A stretch of DNA of 35,863 nucleotides from an uncultured Eubacteriales bacterium (GTDB taxonomy: Bacteria > Bacillota > Clostridia > Oscillospirales > CAG-272): assembly GCA_934489945.1 (NCBI GenBank), contig CAKSSY010000011.1, positions 1-35,863 of the forward strand, given 5' to 3'. This document shows, one piece after another, positions 31,901 through 35,863 of the stretch. The translations under genes were made by a program, and so were the position numbers. The notes beneath the pieces were generated by a model, which did not search any database, had not been told where the DNA came from, and saw nothing but the letters and a program-made list of their open reading frames with translations. Each line of letters begins with the position of its first letter. Within the stretch, counting starts at the first letter, position 1.

Positions 31901-34066
31901 GAAATTCGCACACTCCACGATGCAAATAGAAACATGAGTCTTGACGAAACTGCGCGAGGGATCATGGACGACTTTGATAGGATCAAAACCGAGAGAAAAA
32001 GCGGAAATGCGGTGCGCCGCGCCTACGACGATATGATCCGAAAAGCCGGCGTTCGGAACATGACACCGACCTACTACGCTGAGTGGACCGGGAAATACGG
32101 GTCGGAGACAATCGGACGTCTTATGGATCCCTTTTTCGGAAAGAACGGTTTTGCCGAGCGTGTGAAAATTGTGGAGGATTTCCGCGACAAAATCAAAGAG
32201 GAATATCACACTGACCAATGGAGCGGAAAAAACGATAGGGTCTTTACCGAGGACGGAATTTCCATGACAGCGGGCGAGATTATGACCCTTTACGCCTACA
32301 GCGACATGGAGCAGGCAAGAGGGCACATCCTATCGGAGCTTGGCGGCAAGGGTGTTGCCGTCGACAAAACGCCGCTCAAAGATATTATGAAAGAAAAAGA
32401 CTTCAGAAAGGTCGATTCTGATGTGCTTGCCGTAAAGATGTCGGAAGAAACCATGAACAAGCTGATCGGACATCTGTCCGAAGAACAGAAGAAATGTGTG
32501 AATGAACTGAAGAAATTCATGATGGAGCAACTTGCCGAGTGGGGAAACGAGACCACCATGCGGGAATGGCTCTATAAGGGATTTACGCGAAAGAATTATT
32601 TTCCGATCCGCACCGTAAAGGGCGCGAACGACATGGATACGACAAAGATCAATTATTTCGGAACAACACCGTTTTTCGTGAAGCACACGCAGAAGGGTGC
32701 AAACAGTGCCATCCGCATCGGTGACATCTTCGGAATCTTCTCTCAATACGCGACGCAGATGCTCCGTTTTGCCTGCTTCAAGACGGCGGAGACAGATGTG
32801 CAGAAAATTCAGTCATGGAGAACCGAGCACGAGGACGGCAGTCTTTACGGAATCAAGCAGACGGCGGATCATCTCTTCTACAATACAGAGAAAGACGGAA
32901 AGAACTATGTCGAAAAGCTGATTGAGACATTGGAGGGAACCGGTGTCGAAGCAGACAAGACGTTCGGAAAGTTTGACTGGTTTATGGGAGCCTTCAAAGC
33001 CTCGGCAGTGACGGCAAACTTTCGCGTGGTGATACAGCAGCCGACCGCAATCATCCGTGCGGCAATCTATCTTAAACCGGGTTCGTTGGTGTATGGAATG
33101 TCGCAAGCGTTGGCACACCCGAAAAGATGTATGGAAGAAGCACAGAGTCGCAATACGCGTGCATGGTGGAAGCATGAAAAGGGGTATGACATGGGGCTTT
33201 CACGCTCTTTTGCGGAGACAATCAAAGGCGAGGGTTCCCTTCGTGAAAAGTGCATTGAAGTTTTCGGTAAGGCTGCCGGCTTTGCCGATGATATCACATG
33301 GGCGGCGATATACTATGCCTGCCGTTCGGAAATATCTCAGATGATCGAAAGCGGGAAATTGTCCCTGAAGGTGAATTCGGAGGAATACTATGAAAAGGTA
33401 AACGAGCTGTTTGACTCAGTGATTGATCACACACAGGTTATTGATTCGCCGATGCACCGTTCGGAGTTGATGCGTTCCAACAACCATCTCAACAGGATCA
33501 TGACGAATTTTGGCGCGGAGCCGACTCTATACATCAATATTTTAAACAATGCGATATACCGTGTTTCAACAGGGAAAATGTCAAAGCGATCTTTCACGAG
33601 GACGGTTCTGTCTCTGTTCTTTTCCTCCGTTGTCAATGTGGCGGCGGCCTCTGTGGTTTCTGCCGGGCGTGACGACGACGAGGGTGAAAACTATGCCGAG
33701 AAGTATTTGCAGGCATTCCTTGGCGATCTTGTCGGCGTTGAGAATGGTTCCTTCTCTTTGACGGCATTTTTGAATTCGGAAATGAACATGCTGAACAAAA
33801 TTCCTTATCTTAAGGATATTTTCAGCATCATGGACGGTTACGGTGGCTCTTCTTCCGGACGTGCGGATGTTGCTGCCATGGAGCAGGTAAGAAAGGCTAT
33901 TGCAGACTTGTTGAAAACCGCGAACGGGAAGGGAGATTTCTATCAAAGTGCTTACAGTTGTGCAAAAGCGATTTCGCTGTTAACGGGCGTTCCGGTATCT
34001 AACCTCATGCGCGAAGTAAAGGCGATTTTCAATACTTTTCAGTCTTTTAAGAATTTTGCCGAATAA
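25943..34066 (+). CDS. Giant polyvalent internal virion protein with metallopeptidase and nuclease-like domains
   Basis: This 2707-residue protein has, in order: an N-terminal coiled coil (about 150-235); a Gly/Ala-rich membrane-active region (about 445-625, SALAGILTGNLMGTALSGAM onward); and a zinc peptidase domain with HEMVH (1062-1066) and a downstream ESEIVAD-like ligand motif (E1121, D1125). Next are an AT-richer insert (about 1210-1425) resembling phage polyvalent-protein nuclease domains of the Barnase/EndoU/ColicinE5/RelE group (DYSHALRDNDIRHIINSHGT), long coiled coils (1580-1850), and a C-terminal region (about 2350-2600) like the LPD38-type polyvalent domain with a hydrophobic helix (TVLSLFFSSVVNVAAASVVS). 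Such proteins are thought to be packaged and ejected with the DNA. Whether it is cleaved is unknown. Confidence 0.8.
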   Translation: MTRDEIYANLKEKRRAAMARTASTPAKHNGTQEQIKKNILKNAQKSRLRGYDTDLRSLSDRLIAANEWQDADTMGTLARDLNSMIKRTKAISDYDRTNGGSMAGIDDVLTELEKSQKGVMQNALTYSAYRDADNWRQVTDRYRQDYETYGGKLPSEIQRIAEKKNAERDSRLSSEISSLEEEKQKLEDFIATLDLAMKSETSNFERRNKLAQESIAKNEELENLKAELEEKKTQYKSKDEGAQYYYYDAIRNTDWFGDASMDTTEDFKRNIIGLIGNRVYQGDYDEINSDLSDLKGEALDEQFRKAQNLLKEKYYSGEEFKDVREGFAFLDDDQKKMVNALWNTFGQEAAQEYYDYLYSATGHYDTSLAAEIGRMVADRKNNGFERVVSAYGMGLAEWKEGYARAFSDTVRPTTVSEYQAAYMKDAMETGFGNLMYDLSQNLGNNAPSALAGILTGNLMGTALSGAMSAGKISAGTVKTVIGATKAATSVGAFGLPIYGNAYNEARKMGYTAEQAKTYGILNATFEVALENLIGGIPGAGKFLSGQAIEALGNKVSSTIGKIVLNLGGDMIGEFTEESLQEIIDVGLRNAIFGEHGDVDWGDVLYAGVLGGLSSLSMAGLEIIDTGSYRHKLAKEYEALFLDSNGSVKRSDIKALIDETLNAQEERSDAYILAQKLRKKIDKGKKILKSDYATLAELAQSNDAALIEKEKKRVGQSVAEDGNTILKLYGKAVDEFDFQSFGKSLIKEIEDKKSISLANAFLRSATPSQKTSKTTLHLEIGNQKYDAEVILERHGGVLKSKDGKQIVDVTGDVSIKSVENVYGNADFREKTVSSSVSSSAAPVKMEQEEIDRVNEMMSDVFAERSKEEGPGGEEEMVRLWHEENDDKAEDERQEPRYYAEQYMYIRTMASVGYDFKSIVQRGLVDGISKKQFEAAFLAGTKIKLAKDAARQKKVEEAIGKGDGQKKHSGKVFYSGTKVHYKGKEQVLNGVSLEIRKKPSADQKAAFDFAENVLAQAGVDVVFFDANVKNAPNGFYRNGVIYVNIRAGATNSVKETFVMYTVAHEMVHLCETYSPELYREYSDAVLETLSEKVGIDVAELAENYIAEYKGVGKKLTKEEALSEIVADASKEVFVNESDFAATIRKGNPGLWDKIKKFVKRAIYNVRRLYSGKKANGALAEAIRPYLDELAKKFTPMMTDALDARRSAGVLKDGNVSYSYGVTQEDINKYVENAKTKTNTESYKKYAKASDKLVTAVKEDIDISDYSHALRDNDIRHIINSHGTSKNEKYPVSLSDIESIPFIVENYDKVFYNNHRGNDSLIYVKVWEGGITYYVEQAIDKYGNEKLLINKQMIKTGIKDIPTEYRVAINKKEGFTKFLADLKQIHEEYAQSAVGNPSTNSISQNPEMSTDFSKKDQEISGTDAIPFEDDVRFSIGDGESDESIVVNKEEWLRELDGENAGTEKDAKARKRGRKRVLKTPQERMDALKANLGERNDFLLQDGKNIDVVNKVLLGELSPTSAGIAIKIASRSFATGQNKEVMITPDMVTAIAMSLDHKKTSAADTVPKITAEEAEVIVKEIVAEEEHELDKEDAKKQINEVSSRFLAVIDSLLENNVNNSRVFGVLSEYQQTALQQESDVKELEEVRRKIRSLVRRSTLNEKERAELRQLSARKEELIDKTAVQSNRISQLENSAVLRDLEVPIKKNKYKSRRRTEYEKAQKEIRRAVEVADRRVLWAKNKVTEAETRFVAKLTEAKKKIRENYKKYYNELLQKRDAYWKERNEKAKQTGRIARTMSRLYQKLVTPTKDSNIPEGLRKTVASLFEIVPMYKNFAQIDNLVDRLGKLHEKIGILEAENYTETQQDKRGNSLETLRRREAETVKNIRVLMGPLANMDWAERLEKLGSLVTEFSDYAQKGGLYASFAPGLAEQITEWVETLRQEAEQSGMDKKNGWYAEWGADFAKTLNFFGKSAKEIKDYADMLDSIAHTICEIRTLHDANRNMSLDETARGIMDDFDRIKTERKSGNAVRRAYDDMIRKAGVRNMTPTYYAEWTGKYGSETIGRLMDPFFGKNGFAERVKIVEDFRDKIKEEYHTDQWSGKNDRVFTEDGISMTAGEIMTLYAYSDMEQARGHILSELGGKGVAVDKTPLKDIMKEKDFRKVDSDVLAVKMSEETMNKLIGHLSEEQKKCVNELKKFMMEQLAEWGNETTMREWLYKGFTRKNYFPIRTVKGANDMDTTKINYFGTTPFFVKHTQKGANSAIRIGDIFGIFSQYATQMLRFACFKTAETDVQKIQSWRTEHEDGSLYGIKQTADHLFYNTEKDGKNYVEKLIETLEGTGVEADKTFGKFDWFMGAFKASAVTANFRVVIQQPTAIIRAAIYLKPGSLVYGMSQALAHPKRCMEEAQSRNTRAWWKHEKGYDMGLSRSFAETIKGEGSLREKCIEVFGKAAGFADDITWAAIYYACRSEISQMIESGKLSLKVNSEEYYEKVNELFDSVIDHTQVIDSPMHRSELMRSNNHLNRIMTNFGAEPTLYINILNNAIYRVSTGKMSKRSFTRTVLSLFFSSVVNVAAASVVSAGRDDDEGENYAEKYLQAFLGDLVGVENGSFSLTAFLNSEMNMLNKIPYLKDIFSIMDGYGGSSSGRADVAAMEQVRKAIADLLKTANGKGDFYQSAYSCAKAISLLTGVPVSNLMREVKAIFNTFQSFKNFAE
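29571..30225 (+). other. AT-rich nuclease-like cassette inside the giant protein
   Basis: Residues about 1210-1427 of the giant protein contain DYSHALRDNDIRHIINSHGT, DSLIYVKVWEGGITYYVEQA and the spacer NPSTNSISQNPE followed by DDVRFSIGDGE. The first two resemble PBECR-type (phage Barnase-EndoU-ColicinE5/D-RelE) effector domains; the NPSTNS-like linker often follows them in polyvalent proteins. The stretch is visibly AT-richer than the sequence on both sides, suggesting a swappable module. Confidence 0.55.
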
Positions 34067-34071
34067 CACGA

Positions 34072-34100
34072 GCAGGGGGAGAATTTACCCCCTGCCTTTT
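34072..34100 (+). terminator. Terminator overlapping late promoter copy 3
   Basis: GCAGGGGG (34072-34079) pairs with CCCCCTGC (34088-34095), followed by C and TTTT. It lies just after the giant gene. Its 5' arm is also the GGGGGAGAA element of the promoter-like motif. Confidence 0.6.
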
Positions 34101-34108
34101 GCTACAAT
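34075..34108 (+). promoter_or_regulatory. Putative late promoter, copy 3
   Basis: GGGGGAGAA (34075-34083), exactly 19 nt, and TACAAT (34103-34108) preceded by TTTTGC repeat the pattern seen before the terminase and scaffold genes. It precedes the fibre gene by about 20 nt. Confidence 0.65.
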
Positions 34109-34128
34109 AAAGAAAAGGAGGAATTTCT

Positions 34129-35863
34129 ATGACTTTTTTTGATTTAAGAATCACGCTTGACGTTGTCAAAAACGGAGTGCAGGCGGGCGTGATTCTGACA
34201 AAGGGCGAGAACGGACGAACAATATGGTTCTCTCTTCGGAACGGTTCCCAACCGATTGCCGTCACTTCAGGAATGCGTGCAAAGCTTTATGCCAGAAAAA
34301 CGGACGGAACCGAAATTTATCACGGTTGTGTTTGTTACGCAACGGACGGGGCGTACCCTGACAGAATTGCCTATTCCGTCAAACCGCAGACCGTGTCGAC
34401 GGATGGTATTTTTGAGGCACGGTTGAACATCTCGGACGAACTGGGACGTGTCCTCTATTCTCCGCGTTTCTCATTTGTGGTGGAAGACAACGATCTTTTG
34501 GATTCGGCTCTTACTTCTGAAGATGATTTTTCCGCTTTGGTTTTAGATGCCGCTGCGGTATCGGCGGCGAAAACGGCAGCGGAAGATGCTGCAGAAAAAT
34601 CCGAAGCGGCAAAGTCGGCGATTGAAGGGATGCGAGTGTCTGCCGTGACCTTGGATGCTTCTGCACCGGTGAAAGTCGAAAAAATGCTTGAAGACGGTTC
34701 GGTTCACCTGAAATTCTCCATTCCAAAGGGAGACAAAGGGGACAAGGGAGATAAAGGCGACAAGGGAGATAAGGGCGATAAGGGTGAAAAGGGGGACAAG
34801 GGAGATACTCCCGAAATTTTGCAGTCCACGGGAGAGAACGAGGAAGCGGTGATGAGTCAGAAGGCGGTGACGGAGAAGCTGGCGGAAAAGCTGGAGAAGG
34901 TGACCTCAACGGTTTCCGTCATGCGACTGTACGGCGTGCCCGCGAACACAAGGGAGACGACCATGCTGCAAGTGCAGGTATCGTTGCCGGTGGCGGGGAC
35001 GATCCCGAGAAGGGGACAGAACGGGACGTTTGCCGTCGGGTCTCCCTCCGTCGCGACAGATGCCGCCAACAAGGCGTATGTGGATTCCGCTGTGGATTCC
35101 GCCGCGGGCGTGGTTGCCGACAAACTCGACGTCCTCTGGAAGCTGAACGAAGGAATCTCCTATGATTTCGTGACCGACAGCACCGAAGCGACAAGCAAGA
35201 CTGTGCCGTCGGGCGGCAAGTTTGCGGCGGTGGAGCGTGTCGGCGGAAAGACGGTTGTCTGGAACCAGTTGGTCAATAAAACCAAGCTCGCCGCAACACA
35301 GACGATTGCCGGAATTACATTTACCAATCATGGTGACGGCACCTATACGGCAAACGGTACGGCAACGACAAATTCTTATCTCACAATGTCAACGTATCCG
35401 ACCGCCAATAACGGTCATGTGCTGTTTTTGTACGGATGCCCGACTGGCGGAGGGGTGACATCTTTTTATTTGCAGTTGTTAAATCAGAGCGGTTTCAACG
35501 ACTTTGGCAACGGTGTGATAAAGCAGACCGATTCTGCACTTGGTTCGGCGTATGGTGTGATTTTCAAGAAAGACGTTGTTCTTGACAATGTGGTTTTTCA
35601 GCCGCGTATTTTGGATTTGACGTTACTGTTCGGTGCCGGCAACGAGCCGACGACGGTTGATGACGCGCGCGTTGCATGGGTTAAGCAGTACGCAGAGGCA
35701 CATCCCGGATACAACGAGGGTTCTTTTGTGAGTGCATCGGTCGGGAGCGTGAAGCACGGCGAAACGGTTGTCGGGACCATTCCCGTCTCGGTGCGTTCTC
35801 TTCCGGGTTACGGCTGGAGTGTCGGGGACGTCTGCAACGGCGTTGAGCGGACGGAAACCGGCT
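34129..35863 (+). CDS. Receptor-binding / baseplate upper-type protein, partial
   Basis: The frame stays open to the end of the window (578 codons seen). Residues 1-125 match a BppU-type N-terminal domain (TFFDLRITLDVVKNGVQAGV, then GRTIWFSLRNGSQPIAVTSG), which attaches to the virion. An alanine-rich helix follows, then a collagen-like repeat (about 201-227), a trimer-type helix (SQKAVTEKLAEKLEKVTSTV), and a beta-rich distal part that would contact the host. AAAGGAGG precedes ATG 34129. The C-terminal host-specific part lies outside the window. Confidence 0.8.
   Translation, partial: MTFFDLRITLDVVKNGVQAGVILTKGENGRTIWFSLRNGSQPIAVTSGMRAKLYARKTDGTEIYHGCVCYATDGAYPDRIAYSVKPQTVSTDGIFEARLNISDELGRVLYSPRFSFVVEDNDLLDSALTSEDDFSALVLDAAAVSAAKTAAEDAAEKSEAAKSAIEGMRVSAVTLDASAPVKVEKMLEDGSVHLKFSIPKGDKGDKGDKGDKGDKGDKGEKGDKGDTPEILQSTGENEEAVMSQKAVTEKLAEKLEKVTSTVSVMRLYGVPANTRETTMLQVQVSLPVAGTIPRRGQNGTFAVGSPSVATDAANKAYVDSAVDSAAGVVADKLDVLWKLNEGISYDFVTDSTEATSKTVPSGGKFAAVERVGGKTVVWNQLVNKTKLAATQTIAGITFTNHGDGTYTANGTATTNSYLTMSTYPTANNGHVLFLYGCPTGGGVTSFYLQLLNQSGFNDFGNGVIKQTDSALGSAYGVIFKKDVVLDNVVFQPRILDLTLLFGAGNEPTTVDDARVAWVKQYAEAHPGYNEGSFVSASVGSVKHGETVVGTIPVSVRSLPGYGWSVGDVCNGVERTETG
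34729..34809 (+). repeat. Collagen-like Gly-Asp-Lys repeat
   Basis: Nine tandem triplets of the form G-D-K (one G-E-K, one G-D-T) are encoded by near-identical 9-nt units, varying mainly at third positions. Such Gly-X-Y runs trimerise phage fibres and readily change in length. Confidence 0.85.

Overview
The window is most of a temperate podovirus-like prophage, probably from a spore-forming member of the Bacillota (class Clostridia, gut type). Several things point there: strong AGGAGG-type ribosome binding sites, a large serine recombinase with a zinc ribbon, an ImmA metallopeptidase, an N4-gp56-family major capsid protein next to a Prp-type protease, and a fragment of a CotJC/manganese-catalase-like spore-coat gene beside the recombinase. 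The host assignment is inference; the prophage assignment is firm.

Left end and lysogeny (1-6000). A cotJC-like fragment (72-170, minus) follows the serine recombinase stop codon in the same frame and probably marks the integration target. Next come a YefM/YoeB toxin-antitoxin pair with a visible operator, an AT-rich SF1 helicase gene with a long coiled-coil insert (a possible defence gene), an ImmA peptidase, and a CI-like repressor facing a Cro-like gene across three related operators.

Early/replication region (6000-14900). A run of small, mostly ATGA-overlapping genes includes PcfK-like and PcfJ-like proteins (the latter split by a frameshift at an A6 tract), a DUF3102 protein, a DUF6275 protein and a crAss001_48-related protein. 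A minus-strand hicB/hicA pair follows, with hicA carrying an in-frame TAG. A non-coding stretch of about 500 bp then holds a tRNA-like element, a possible small membrane ORF and three consecutive hairpins, directly before an HUH-type replication protein.

Late region (14950-35863). The order is small and large terminase, a small protein, P22-like portal, Prp protease, scaffold, N4-gp56 capsid protein, connector-like and tail-hub-like proteins, an internal virion protein, a 2707-residue polyvalent protein, and a BppU-type receptor-binding protein with a collagen-like repeat that runs off the end. There is no tape measure or tube gene, which fits a short-tailed virion. Lysis genes would lie further right.

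The most interesting non-genic signals are three. A repeated promoter-like motif (GGGGGAGAA, exactly 19 nt, then TAYMAT) occurs three times before the terminase, scaffold and fibre genes. A 33-nt leader repeat precedes two early gene blocks. L27-like Prp cleavage motifs sit at the N termini of both scaffold and capsid proteins, beside the phage's own Prp gene.
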